Source: Streptomyces sp. NBC_01214
Lineage (GTDB): Bacteria > Actinomycetota > Actinomycetes > Streptomycetales > Streptomycetaceae
Direction of reading: 5' to 3'
Assembly: GCF_026340975.1 (NCBI RefSeq)
Contig: NZ_JAPEOS010000003.1
Coordinates: forward strand, 2,045,777 to 2,109,776
Length of the DNA stretch: 64,000 nucleotides
In this document: piece by piece, positions 52,584 to 61,850 of the stretch
How the letters are laid out: each line of letters starts with the position of its first letter
Numbering within the stretch: the stretch's first letter is position 1
Translations under genes and position numbers: made by a program
The notes under the pieces: model-generated
The model's input: only the letters and a program-made list of their open reading frames with translations
Database searches by the model: none
Told to the model about the DNA's origin: nothing

Positions 52584-53281
52584 GTGACGCTCAGACCGCC
52601 GGTCGAGCCGATGCTGGCGCAGGCCGCGGAAGCCGTGCCGGTCCCGGCCGCATTGCGGGCGGGGGTGGCGTACGAGCAGAAGCTGGACGGTCACCGGGCG
52701 CTCCTGTTCACCGCGTCCGGGCCGGGCGGCACGGTGCTGGTGCAGACCCGCCGGGGGGCCTGGCCAAGGCGCGGGAGTGGCTGGAGTCCTGGACAGATGT
52801 GTCGGGCGTGGAGGGGATCCTGGTCAAGCCCCTGAACGGCCGCTACCTGCCCGGCTACCGTGGGTGGACCAAGATCCGGAGGCGGGACACCACGGAGACG
52901 ATCGTCGGTGCGATCACCGGCACCTTGACACGCCCGCAGCTCCTCGTCCTCGGCCGCCACGACGAAACGGGCCGACTACGCGCCGTCGGCCGGACCGTAC
53001 CGCTGCGCCCGGACGCCGCCCGGCAGGTCGCCGAACATCTCACCGCGGCCGCGCCCGGACACCCGTGGACGGGCGTGAAGTTCTCGGCGACGTGGGGGAG
53101 CCGCGACGTCCTCGACACCACCCTCGTCCACCCCGCCCTGGTCGCCGAAGTCAGCGCCGACCGCGCCATCGACCACGGCGGCATCTACCGACACCCGCTC
53201 CGATTCCAACGACTGCGCCTGGACGTGGGGCTGGATGCGGTGCCCGGGTTCGGTGAGGGGCCGGCTACGGCCGCTGGCTGA
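52584..53281 (+). pseudogene. ATP-dependent DNA ligase with internal deletion
   Basis: GTG 52584 (GGGAGG 5 bases upstream) starts TLRPPVEPMLAQAAEAVPVP and includes the adenylation motif YEQKLDGHRALLF with catalytic Lys. After QTRRGA the sequence jumps to LAKAREWLESW in another frame and then GVEGILVKPLNGRYLPGYRG, WTKIRRRDTTETIVGAITG (motifs IV-V) and the OB domain to TGA 53279-53281. About 130 residues between motifs I and IV are missing, so the enzyme is dead. LigC-type; full versions support repair in actinobacteria. Confidence 0.82.
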
Positions 53282-53764
53282 CCGGGCGGCGGTGTGCAGT
53301 GGCGTTTCGCCGGTGAACCGTGTGCTCGGGCGGGTGAACCGGGGCTCGTGAGCCTGTTCCTGACGGTGCGGGGGCCGGTAGAACCGGCCCATGATGATCA
53401 TGATGCGGTCCGCGTGCGAAGAATTCTGCAGAACGGTTGTTACTTGATCAACTACTTCGGCCGGGTGAAGCGGCGAACGAATGCGCCCGGTAGTGCGCCG
53501 GAGCGCATCGACCCCGATGTTCGGTTTGCGATGCGGGTGGGTGTAGCGCTCAGTGCATGTCAGGGGCACGTTCGGGGGTAATGCGTGCAGTGCGCAGGCG
53601 AGTGTGACGGATATGTCCGTGTCCGGTAACCGGCGTCTGCGGGGGCTGCGGCGGGGGGCGTGTCGGGTCGAGAGTGTGGCCCTCGGCTCATCCGGGCCGA
53701 CACGGCAAAGGCCTCCACCACCTGTTTCGGCTGGTGAGGCGCTGTTCTTGATGGAGCGTCACCC

Positions 53765-53999
53765 ATGTCTTCTGCTTCTTCCTCCGTACGTCGTATTGCC
53801 GCCACCGTCCTGGCGGCCGCCGCCATCGTCTCGGCCGCTGCTCTGCCGGCGTCCGCCGCGGACGGGGACCGTCGCCACCAGCGGCCGCGGGTGGAGATCA
53901 GCCGGGTCCAGGCCGACAGCCCCGGACGCGACGACCACTCGAACCGCTCCCTGAACAACGAGTGGGTGGAGATCACCAACACCACCCGCAACGCCATTA
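53765..53999 (+). pseudogene. Secreted lamin-tail-domain protein cut by an IS end
   Basis: ATG 53765 opens a Sec signal peptide (RRIAATVLAAAAIVSAAALP then ASA), then the first strand of a lamin tail domain: RPRVEISRVQADSPGRDDHS, NRSLNNEWVEITNTTRNA. At 53998-53999 a TA and an IS630-like tip follow and the frame stops at 54022. The remaining about 70 residues of the LTD fold are absent from the window. 53282-53764 upstream has no supported gene. Confidence 0.8.
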
Positions 54000-54064
54000 C
54001 TGACTTCGGCTTGTCAGGGTGAACCTTGGCGAAGTGCCTGATGGGCTTGAGGTGCTGGCTGTAT
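54000..54064 (+). repeat. Solo 65-bp end of an IS630-like element
   Basis: CTGACTTCGGCTTGTCAGGG and about 45 further bases match the right (transposase-upstream) end of IS630-like copy B in inverted orientation, then similarity ends abruptly at GGCTGTAT. No partner end remains in this orientation, so a third copy was deleted except for this tip. Confidence 0.8.
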
Positions 54065-54219
54065 GGACGACCGTGGCAACGGGGTCGCTCGGGCCACCCG
54101 TTCTGCCGATGTCCGGCAACCGGACCGGCTCATGGGTGCCGCCAGCAGCGGGTGACCCCGCCGCGGAGCCCCACATACTGTTGCCCCTTACGTGAGCAGG
54201 GCATACGGGGGTAGGGAAC

Positions 54220-54687
54220 ATGGTGGACGAGACGGTACGTGCAGGCGCCGGGCATCGTACGGAAGTCTTCGTGTGGCTCGGTCTCGCACTACTCCTGGGC
54301 GCACTGTCGGCCCTGGTACTGATTCCCCAGGCCCAGCATCTGCGCTCGCTCCGCGACGGTGTGCGCGCCGACGCCACCATGCATACCCGCGGCACGTGCG
54401 CGCTGGGACAGTGCTCGGTCGCCTTCGAGGCGCAGGACCGCACCGTCGTGGCGGCCTTGCCCCCAGGCAGTAGTGGCAGCAAATACCCCGTGGGCGCGCA
54501 CCTCACCGTCCGGTACCGGGCGGACGATCCGCAGACAGTCGCCGCCGCGGCCGACGTGGAGGGCGGTGGGGCGACCTTGCTAGCCGCCTCGACCGGCGCG
54601 GGTGCCGTGTTGTTCCTGCTTCTGCCGGTCATGAAGACGGTGGCCCGAGCACGGCGGCGGCGCGCGGCGTCCAGCGCCGTTGGATGA
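54220..54687 (+). CDS. DUF3592-type membrane protein
   Basis: 155 residues from ATG 54220. TM helix 1 VFVWLGLALLLGALSALVLI, an extracellular-type beta domain with RADATMHTRGTCALGQCSVA, YPVGAHLTVRYRADDPQTVA, then TM helix 2 (about 120-140) and a basic tail. DUF3592 proteins have this TM-beta-TM layout; function unknown. It stands alone between the solo IS end and IS630-like copy B. Confidence 0.8.
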   Translation: MVDETVRAGAGHRTEVFVWLGLALLLGALSALVLIPQAQHLRSLRDGVRADATMHTRGTCALGQCSVAFEAQDRTVVAALPPGSSGSKYPVGAHLTVRYRADDPQTVAAAADVEGGGATLLAASTGAGAVLFLLLPVMKTVARARRRRAASSAVG

Positions 54688-54708
54688 CGTGCCCGCCCCA
54701 CATGCCGA

Positions 54709-55811
54709 TCACCGTGCTACTGACTTCGACTCGTCAAGGTATGCCGGGGCGTCGAGGGTCAGGCCGGTGCCTGCTATGAAGCCGTCGAGGGTGTCGGGCC
54801 GGTATTGAAGCCGTTTAAGACGGTTGCGGACGAGGGTTTCGAGTCGGTCGAGGGCCATGACGGCGAGGTTGGCCAGGCTGCGCTTAACGTGCGCCCAGAC
54901 GCCTTCGACTGGGTTCAGGTCGGGCGCGTAGGCGGGCAGCAGGAACACTGTCAGCCACGTCCGCTCGGCGACGAGGTCCCGCATCTTTCGCGAGACATGG
55001 GTGTTCAGCCGGTCCCAGATCAGCACAATCGGCGCCTTGACCAGCTGATGGACGCTGTCGACCAGCGCGATGAAGTCCCGCTCGTCCATGCTGCGGCGCT
55101 TGCCCTTGCCTGCGGGGTGGGTCCGCAGCCGGTGGCACAGCCGGGTCCGGGAGCCGGGCCGCATGGCGATCAGGCCGGCCACCGACAGCCGTCCCGAGCG
55201 GCGCCCGCTCACCGTCACGACCGGGGTGCGGCCTCGCCTGCCCCAGGTCCGTCCCCGGGGCGGCCGACGGGTGAAGCCCGCTTCATCCTCGAAGCAGACG
55301 TAGCCCCCGCAGGCCGCCCGGGCCCTTTTACCTCCGCCCAGGTCGCCTCCTTCCATGCGATGACGGCCTGCTCGTCACGCTCGGCGACACGCCGCGCGGG
55401 AACCTGCGGGCTGAAGCCGAGCCGGTGCATCAACCGGGTGGCACCCGAGACGCTGTAGGAGACGTGGAACTTCCGGCCGATCAGCGTGGCCACCCTCGAC
55501 GCGGTCCACACCTGGTCCTCCACCCAGCCGTGCGCCGCCGGACCTTCCTCCAGGAACCTTGTCAGCTTCTCGAGGCAGTACGGCGACAGCCGGCACCGCG
55601 AACCACTCGGTCCACACGAGACCAGTGCCGCAGCCCCGCCGTCGCGCCACAGTCGGTGCCATTGGTAGGCCGACTTCAGGCTTACCCGCAGGCGCCGGGC
55701 GACCTCCGACGGCTTGGCCTTCTGCTCGAACAGCCCGACCGCCTGTATCCGTACCGATTCACGGCGCTGACGCCCTGCAGGGGTCAGCCCGCCCCCATCC
55801 GCATACCTCAC
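54709..55811 (-). pseudogene. IS630-type transposase, copy B, frameshifted
   Basis: GTG 55811 opens VRYADGGGLTPAGRQ and runs through the HTH to KGPGRPAG; one G is missing from a run that has six in copy A, so the DDE part (YVCFEDEAGFTRRPPRGRTW, VLIWDRLNTHV, LLPAYAPDLNPVEGVWAHVK) lies in another frame. A second small deletion at the 3' end carries the frame through the terminal repeat to a stop at 54709 outside the element. Copy A lacks this frameshift but has its own nonsense codon. Confidence 0.86.
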
Positions 55812-55886
55812 ACACCACGGGATACAGCCACAGCTCCAAGCCCAGCAGGCACTTCACCAAGATTCACCCCGACGAGCCGAAGTCAG
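54720..55886 (-). mobile_element. IS630-like element, copy B
   Basis: Tips CTGACTTCGACTCGTCAAGG (54720) and, inverted, CTGACTTCGGCTCGTCGGGG (55886), each next to TA (54718-54719, 55887-55888). Length 1167 bp, close to copy A (1168 bp). Only 42 bp separate its right TA from the next IS630-type element. Confidence 0.88.
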
Positions 55887-55995
55887 TAGGGGGGGTGACG
55901 CTGACCAGCGCAAACGGCCTCTGGTGACTACTGAGGTTGAACTCGTGGTGTCGTTGGAGCTGACGGCTGGTCGTCAGGTGCGGTATCACCGGGGC

Positions 55996-57061
55996 ATGCG
56001 GTATCCACAAGGGGGCGGGCTGACGGCCGAACGGCAGCAGTTTCGCGAGGGGTTACGACTCCAGTCTGCGGAACGGTTCGCCCTGGGTGAGGCGAGCGCG
56101 GTGATCGCCAAGGAGCTGCGGGTCAGTGTCCGCTTGGTGCAGCGGTGGCGGCGGACGTGGGACGAGGGCGGTCCGCGGACTCTGAGGTCGCAAGGTCCGG
56201 CGTCGCGGTCGCGGCTGAGCGAGAAGCAGTTCGCGCAGTTGGAGGCGGAGCTGGCCAAGGGGCCGGCCGCACACGGCTGGGAGGACCAGCGGTGGACCCT
56301 GGCCAGGGTCAAGACGGTGATCGGCCGACGCTTCCACTTGACCTACACGATTCAGGGCGTGCGGAAGCTGCTCGTGCGTAACGGCTGGTCGTGCCAGGTG
56401 CCGGGCCGACGCGCGATGGAGCGGGACGACGAGGCGGTGGCTGGTTGGGTGAAGGAGGTGTGGTCTTGCGCGGAAGACTAGCGGCGGCCCGTGGAGCCTG
56501 GCTGGTTTTTGAGGACGAGGCCGGATTCTCCATGACGCCGCCGCAAGCGAAGACCTGGTCGCAGCGCGGCCGCACCCCGGTGGTGAGGTTCGCGGCCGTT
56601 CCCGCAGACGGATATCCATAGCGGCGCTGACCTGCTACAAGCCAGGCCACCAGTCCCGGCTGATCTACCGGCCGCGCCGGGACGACGGCCCGCGTGACGG
56701 GCGCAAGAGCTTCTCCTGGCGCGACTATCGGGGCCTGCTGACCGCCGCACATCAGCAGCTCGGCGGCCCGATCGTCCTCGTCTGGGACAACCTCAACGTC
56801 CGCAAAGCCGCCGACCTGCGGGAATGGGCGGCGGCCCGGGACTGGCTGACCATCTACTACCTGCCGCCCTACGCACCCGACCTCAACCCCGTCGAAGGCA
56901 TCTGGTCCCTCCTGCGACGCGGCTGGCTCTCCAACGTCGCCTTCTCCACCCCCGAACACCTCGTCCAGCGCATCCGACGCGGCCTACGGCACATCCAGTA
57001 CCGCAGCCACCTCATAGACGGCTGCCTCGCCGAAACCGGCCTGACCATCAGACCCACCTGA
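55996..57061 (+). pseudogene. IS630-type transposase with two frameshifts
   Basis: ATG 55996: MRYPQGGGLTAERQQ, HTH region LRVSVRLVQRWRRTWDEGGP, then VKEVW where the first shift occurs (near 56460). Second frame: WLVFEDEAGFSMTPPQAKTW. Third frame after a shift near 56590: ISIAALTCYKPGHQSRLIYR, IVLVWDNLNVRKAADLREWA, YYLPPYAPDLNPVEGIWSLL to TGA 57059-57061. All catalytic residues are present, spread over frames. Confidence 0.86.
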
Positions 57062-57163
57062 GGAACGACACAAGGTGACGACCGGCTGTCACTGTCCCGG
57101 CCGGCCGTCTCATTGGCCCTGAATGAAGCACAGGGCGTGAACCGAGTGAACGATCATCATGTG

Positions 57164-57709
57164 ATGGATACGGGTATGTGGCCGGTGCTTCCGGACATGG
57201 AGCGGGATCAGTGGGACTACCTCCCCGGGCGGACCCTGGGGCCGCTACGCATGAACATGAATCAGGAAGAGGTCATCGCGGCCCTGGCCGCGCACGGCTT
57301 CACCACTCGGCCCGACGGTTACAGCCCGGGGTGGGACGCCGTGCGCTTCGCCAAGGAAGACGCCCCCACGAGCCGGGCGGCGGTGGAGTGCTACTTCCAT
57401 GCGGACCGAGAGCTGGCCTATGTCCTCGTGGACGGGCGCGTCGGCCCTCAGGTGACCTGTGAGGGGATCCGGCTCATCGGACGTGTGCCGTCGCAGCTCG
57501 CGCAGGAGATGGAAGCCCACGCGATCAAGCACGACACCGGCTTGCGGTTCAGTCCGACTGGCGACCTCTTCTGCGACGGCTTCCAACTCGAAGTCGGCGC
57601 CCAGCGCGCCGACGACAACGTCGTGTCCTGGGCCCTGTTCTTTGTCGCGGGAGATGACCACTCCGTCACGCGTGACGCCGCACCCGAAGAGGTATGGCAC
57701 CGCTGGTAG
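57164..57709 (+). CDS. Passenger gene of the IS630-type element
   Basis: 181 residues from ATG 57164 (upstream in-frame starts possible). Acidic, alpha/beta: DQWDYLPGRTLGPLRMNMNQ, EEVIAALAAHGFTTRPDGYS, AAVECYFHADRELAYVLVDG, LRFSPTGDLFCDGFQLEVGA. No DNA-binding, catalytic or membrane feature. The overall look is that of immunity-type or conserved hypothetical proteins; family not recognised. It ends about 100 bp before the right inverted repeat. Confidence 0.76.
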   Translation: MDTGMWPVLPDMERDQWDYLPGRTLGPLRMNMNQEEVIAALAAHGFTTRPDGYSPGWDAVRFAKEDAPTSRAAVECYFHADRELAYVLVDGRVGPQVTCEGIRLIGRVPSQLAQEMEAHAIKHDTGLRFSPTGDLFCDGFQLEVGAQRADDNVVSWALFFVAGDDHSVTRDAAPEEVWHRW

Positions 57710-58031
57710 ACGGCACCACGCTCACCTCACCACGTCACGGAGACGGAGGACGGACATCGTGGAACTGGCGCCGGTTCGGTCAGCCCCCACGACATCACGA
57801 GTTCAACCTCAGTAATCGCGAGGCGTCGCGTTTGACTGCTCTTGACCGCTGGGATCCGCTCTTTCTGGGACGGATGTGGCACGGGCTTTCATCCGCTCTG
57901 ACGGGTCGCGTTACCGACCCCGCACCCGACAACACTGTCACCCAGATGGCCCAACATAACGTGCCACCCACATGGGTGAAGATCAAGCTGGCTAGTGCCC
58001 CAACCGAGGCAATCTGTGAAAGGCGAACCAA

Positions 58032-58244
58032 ATGCGCATTCGACGAATCCTCGCCGCGGTCTTCGCCACGGCAGCCCTCGCCGGACTCGGCCTCACAGGC
58101 GCCGCCACCGCCGCCACCGCCACCGCCATCGCCGGGAGCGTCACCCCGGGTGAGTGCACGGACAACGGCGGAACGATCGACCGGTCGACGCCCGTGCTCC
58201 CGACCTGCAGGGGCGGTATGTACGACGGGCAGACGGTCGACTAA
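58032..58244 (+). CDS. Small secreted protein
   Basis: 70 residues from ATG 58032 (AAAGG 9 bases upstream). Sec signal peptide RRILAAVFATAALAGLGLTG then AATAATA, mature part about 40 residues with two Cys (GECTDNGGTIDRSTPVLPTC) that could form one disulfide. Similar short exported peptides are frequent in Streptomyces; no activity known. Upstream 57813-58031 has no gene. Confidence 0.75.
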   Translation: MRIRRILAAVFATAALAGLGLTGAATAATATAIAGSVTPGECTDNGGTIDRSTPVLPTCRGGMYDGQTVD

Positions 58245-58477
58245 ACCCCACTAGGGCCCGTTGCGAAAGTGGATCGGCGCCCCGCAGCCACGCGTTGCGG
58301 GGCGCCTCCCTCGCGAGCGTTCTCCCTCGGCTGACGGCTCAACGTACCTGGGAGGCGTGACGATCGCACACGGGCCCGATGAGGTCGGCGGGAGCGGCTT
58401 TGGGCTGGAGCTGCCATGGGGCGAGAGATAGGGGCCCGTACGCTGGTCGCGAATCGGGCAGTCTCTAGGGCAGCACC

Positions 58478-58606
58478 CTGTCCGGCCACACCCGGGACCA
58501 CCTCGACGCAGTCGCTGCCGAACTCAACAGCCGCCCACGCAAGACGCTCGGCTGGGAAACCCCAGCCGAGCACCTGTCTAAACTGCTCGCCACCACACAT
58601 CGGTGA
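58478..58606 (+). pseudogene. IS30-family transposase, C-terminal remnant
   Basis: Frame LSGHTRDHLDAVAAELNSRP then RKTLGWETPAEHLSKLLATT, stop at 58604-58606, is the conserved C terminus of IS30 transposases. The following TGCACTGTTGCAACGACC (from 58611) is an IS30-type right end. The other 300 residues and the left end are gone. Confidence 0.82.
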
Positions 58607-58685
58607 TCACTGCACTGTTGCAACGACCTCTGGAATTCGCCCATTCGCCGGGCCCTGAGGACGGCTTTTCCGGGAGCGATTTCCG

Positions 58686-59152
58686 GTGGGTGTCGCAGAA
58701 CCTGGTGGCGCTGGTGGCGGGGTGCGGCGCCGTGAGCGGCTGACGTCCGAACCCCGCGGACGGCGGGTGAATCTGTCGTTCAACGAGACGGAGCTGGAGG
58801 TCGTGCGGCTGGCAGCCGGCCGGGAGGGGATGTCGCCCGCGTCGTGGGCGGGACGGCAGGTGATGGCAGTCGCACAAGACAAGAGGTCCTGGTGCCGGTG
58901 TCCCAGGACGCGGGGGACGTCCTGCGCGAGCTGGTCGCGGCCCGGGTGCACCTGCACGAGACCGTCACCGCGCTGCGCGCCCTGACCACGGCGGCCCCGC
59001 CCGGTGCCGGGGTTCCGGATCCGGCCGTGGGCATACCGGGTGCTGGTCTCCCTGACGCGGCTGTGCGGGTGTTGGAGGAGGCGCTGGGGGCGGTGGCCCG
59101 GGTGAATGCGGCCACGGCCCAGGTGATGCGGGAGAGGCGCCCCCGCTCGTGA
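58686..59152 (+). pseudogene. MobC-like mobilisation protein, frameshifted
   Basis: Ribbon-helix-helix part RRVNLSFNETELEVVRLAAG then REGMSPASWAGRQVMAVAQD; one base is missing near 58878, and the C-terminal part reads EVLVPVSQDAGDVLRELVAA, RVHLHETVTALRALT, RVLEEALGAVARVNAATAQV. MobC helps the relaxase open oriT DNA. The stop overlaps the relaxase start (TGATG), the normal coupling. A sequencing error would equally give this shift. Confidence 0.75.
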
Positions 59153-60807
59153 TGCCGAAGAAAGCTGCGGGCGGGTCGACGACCGCCGAGCTCCTGGACT
59201 ACCTCTTCGGCCCCGGGCAGCGCGACGAACACACCGACCTGCACCTCGTCGCCGGCTGGGATCCGGACCTGCCGTGCCCGGCCCGCCACCCGGAACGCAT
59301 CACGCGCGCGGACCTGGCACTGCTCCTGGACGCCCCCGTCGAAGCGCTGCGCGGCGTACGGCCGGCGGAACACGTGTGGCATGTCTCGGTCCGCAACCAC
59401 CCCGACGACCCCATCCTGTTCGACGACCAGTGGGCACAGGTCGCCGCCGCCATGGTGCACGCCGCCGGGGCCGCCGAACACGGCGACGAACACGCCTGCC
59501 GGTGGATCGCCGTACGCCACGCCACCGACCACATCCACATCCTCGCCACCCTCGCTCGACAGGACGGCCGCCACCCCCGGCTGCGCGGCGACATCCTCGC
59601 CATGCACACCGCCGCCCGCGTCTTCGAAGCCCGCTGGGGCCTGACCCCGATGTCACCCCTGGACCGCACCGCGCGCCGCAGCCCGGTCACCGGGGAGACG
59701 GCGAAGGCGGCCCGCCGCGGCCTCGCCGAGACCGCCCGGGAGTCCCCGCAGCGCACCGTCCGCAGCGCGGCCGCGCTCGCGCAGGGCGACACCGATTTCC
59801 TCGACCGGCTCCGCGACGCGGGCCTGCCCGTACGCGAGCGCCACGGCGACGACGGCACCCTCGTCGGGTACTCGGTGGCCCTGCCCGGCGACCGCGCGGA
59901 CCGAGGGTCCCGTCCGGTGTGGTTCGCCGACTCGACCCTCGCCTACGACCTGTCCCTGCCCCGGGTCCGCGAGCGCTTCACCCCGCACGTCACCCCCGCG
60001 GACTGGGCGCTGGCCGAGCACCGGATCCGGGAGGCCTCCGCACTCCTGGGCCGCGCCGGACAAGCCTCCAGCGCGGGTGATGTCGCCGCCCTCGGCGACC
60101 TCCTAGCCGTCGCCGCCGCACACTCCCCGGCGCTCGTCCGCGACCGCGTCCGGGCGGCCGCCGATGCTTTCGAGCAAGCCGCCCGCGCCCCCGGAGCCCG
60201 CTCCCTGGAAGGCCGCGCCCGCGCCGGATGGCGGGCCTCCACCCGCGCGTTGGAGCACGCACCGAGCGGCGCTCGCTCAATCCCTCGCCCCCCTCCTCGA
60301 TCATCAAGCCAGGGGAACGAAGCAGCGTGCGTGGTCTGTCGGTGGATTGGACGGCGGGTGTGTACTGGAGGTCTGCCGCGTCGAGGGGGAAGCGTGCCGA
60401 GTACGCCGAATCCTGGTGCACCCGAGCCGGAGCGCCAGGATCAGGAGTGGCTGAGTAGCAGGAAGGTCGCGAAGCTGTGGCCGGTGCGTGAAGTGTGGCT
60501 GCCGGACGCTGCTCGTCGGGCGGATGTCCGCGTCCGCACGTCGAGCGGGCAGAGCCTGGGCACGTGGGGGTCAGGCCCGACCTCCTACTACTTTCATGCC
60601 GGGGACGTGGGCAGGGCCACACTGGAGTTCGCCGAAGGACGCATCGACATCCCGTCAGGCTGGCGCACCGACACGGCCATCGGCCGACTGCGGGAGTTTT
60701 GGTTCAAGGCGCTGGTCTATGGTGCCGCCACGGTCGCTGTTGGTGCCGTCGTGGCCGCGGTCCTGGGATTCCTGGCCTTCGTCGTATTCGCCCTGGCAGT
60801 CGAGTAA
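59152..60807 (+). CDS. Chimeric relaxase: MobA/VirD2-type N-terminal domain joined to a membrane protein tail
   Basis: 551 residues from ATG 59152. The first 365 are a relaxase: AAGGSTTAELLDYLFGPGQR, CRWIAVRHATDHIHILATLA with the metal-binding HxH, and ARWGLTPMSPLDRTA. After RASTRALEHA the sequence changes to low-complexity residues and then a different protein: SSRKVAKLWPVREVWLPDAA, SYYFHAGDVGRATLEFAEGR and two-helix tail FKALVYGAATVAVGAVVAAV. Relaxases normally continue with a coiled region, so a deletion has fused two genes in frame near 60260-60300. Nicking might survive; function of the tail is unknown. Confidence 0.75.
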   Translation: MPKKAAGGSTTAELLDYLFGPGQRDEHTDLHLVAGWDPDLPCPARHPERITRADLALLLDAPVEALRGVRPAEHVWHVSVRNHPDDPILFDDQWAQVAAAMVHAAGAAEHGDEHACRWIAVRHATDHIHILATLARQDGRHPRLRGDILAMHTAARVFEARWGLTPMSPLDRTARRSPVTGETAKAARRGLAETARESPQRTVRSAAALAQGDTDFLDRLRDAGLPVRERHGDDGTLVGYSVALPGDRADRGSRPVWFADSTLAYDLSLPRVRERFTPHVTPADWALAEHRIREASALLGRAGQASSAGDVAALGDLLAVAAAHSPALVRDRVRAAADAFEQAARAPGARSLEGRARAGWRASTRALEHAPSGARSIPRPPPRSSSQGNEAACVVCRWIGRRVCTGGLPRRGGSVPSTPNPGAPEPERQDQEWLSSRKVAKLWPVREVWLPDAARRADVRVRTSSGQSLGTWGSGPTSYYFHAGDVGRATLEFAEGRIDIPSGWRTDTAIGRLREFWFKALVYGAATVAVGAVVAAVLGFLAFVVFALAVE

Positions 60808-61017
60808 CTGTCGGAAACCCCACCGCCCGACAGTCCCGCCTCCAGGCAGGCAGGACGGCGTCCGCGGCCTGGTGCGGGTAGCAGCCCTGTCCCGGCGGGT
60901 CGGCCTGTCCGGGAGGCCGGCCGGCCCGGCGCGCGGTTCCGGAGGCGGGCGCCGGGGACTTCCCCCGCCAGGGCGAGGGCAGCGGCGGGATCGTGCCGGC
61001 CCGCCACTGCCCTGAGC

Positions 61018-61248
61018 ATGCTGCAGCCGGGGCCGGTGAGGGGGGTGGATACAGGTGTTGCGTCCGGGGCCGCCGTCGAGGTGTTGCCGTCGTCGCCGAA
61101 CTGGGTGTCTTTGCCCTTCTTTCAGGCGGCTGCCGGCCTGCCGGATCCGGCTGTGAGCGCCCCCGACGCCGGTATGCCGGATGCGGTCGTGCCGGTGGTG
61201 GAGGAGGCGTTGGGGCGGCACCGCACCGTCCAGGTCTTGACCGACTGA
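61018..61248 (+). pseudogene. Duplicate of the MobC tail region
   Basis: The frame contains AAGLPDPAVSAPDAGMPDAV then VPVVEEALGRHRTVQVLTD, a close match to the VPDPAVGIPGAGLPDAAV and RVLEEALGAVAR segment of the MobC-like gene at 58686. The N-terminal part is unrelated sequence. It is a leftover of a second mobilisation region; 60808-61017 has no gene. Confidence 0.6.
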
Positions 61249-61368
61249 ACTGGCCCACCTGTGAACCCAGGGTCAGCTACGAGCAGTGCTGCGCGTACCT
61301 GCGACAGGGTGGGTCCGGGCTTCTACCATGGAGGGGTCCGCTGTTGCTGCCGCATGTCAGGGGGCGTG

Positions 61369-61815
61369 ATGACTCAGGATGGTGCGCTCAGGCTCCGTAT
61401 GGTGCGGACGTTCCCGGCAGCGCCCGGGGTGGTGTTCCAGGCCCTGACCGATCCCGTGGAGCTGGCGAAATGGTGGGGGCCGGACGGGTTCGGCATTCCC
61501 CGGGTGGAAAGCGATCTGCGGCCCGGTGGGGTCTATCGGATCGAGATGCAGCCGCCCGAAGGGGATTCCTTCTTCCTCACCGGCGAATTCCTGGAAGTGG
61601 AGCCGCCCGCCCTGCTGTCGTACACCTTCTGCTGGGAAGACCCTGACCCCGATGACCGGGAGACGATCGTGATCCTGGAGCTGCACGACGACGGCACGGG
61701 CTCGACCCGGCTCGTCTTCGTGCAGGGCGGCTTCGCCACCGCGGGGCGGCTCGCCCTGCACGACGAGGGCTGGTCCCAGGGCTTCGACAAGCTTGAGGGG
61801 CTGTTGAGGGCCTGA
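61369..61815 (+). CDS. SRPBCC/AHSA1-family protein
   Basis: 148 residues from ATG 61369 (GGGGG 5 bases upstream). START-like helix-grip fold: VRTFPAAPGVVFQALTDPVE, LAKWWGPDGFGIPRVESDLR, PGGVYRIEMQPPEGDSFFLT, GEFLEVEPPALLSYTF, closing HDEGWSQGFDKLEGLL. This family binds small hydrophobic ligands or acts in stress responses; no specific ligand can be named. Not in an evident operon. Confidence 0.86.
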   Translation: MTQDGALRLRMVRTFPAAPGVVFQALTDPVELAKWWGPDGFGIPRVESDLRPGGVYRIEMQPPEGDSFFLTGEFLEVEPPALLSYTFCWEDPDPDDRETIVILELHDDGTGSTRLVFVQGGFATAGRLALHDEGWSQGFDKLEGLLRA

Positions 61816-61850
61816 GGGGCTGGGGCGGGCTGAGCAGCCTGAGGGGCTAG

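Larger units (their letters stand above)
55931..57812 (+). mobile_element. IS630-type element with a passenger gene
   Basis: Tips CTGAGGTTGAACTCGTG (55931) and the same inverted (57812), each bordered by TA (55929-55930, 57813-57814). Length 1882 bp against about 1.1-1.2 kb for the other IS630-like copies. The extra 0.7 kb lies between the transposase stop and the right end and contains one complete gene of unrelated kind. The tip of the relic at 34672 is similar. Confidence 0.85.

Noticed and set aside
53294..53581. Open frame of 95 codons after the ligase relic
   Set aside because: Mixed composition, no ribosome binding site and no coherent core; left as non-coding.
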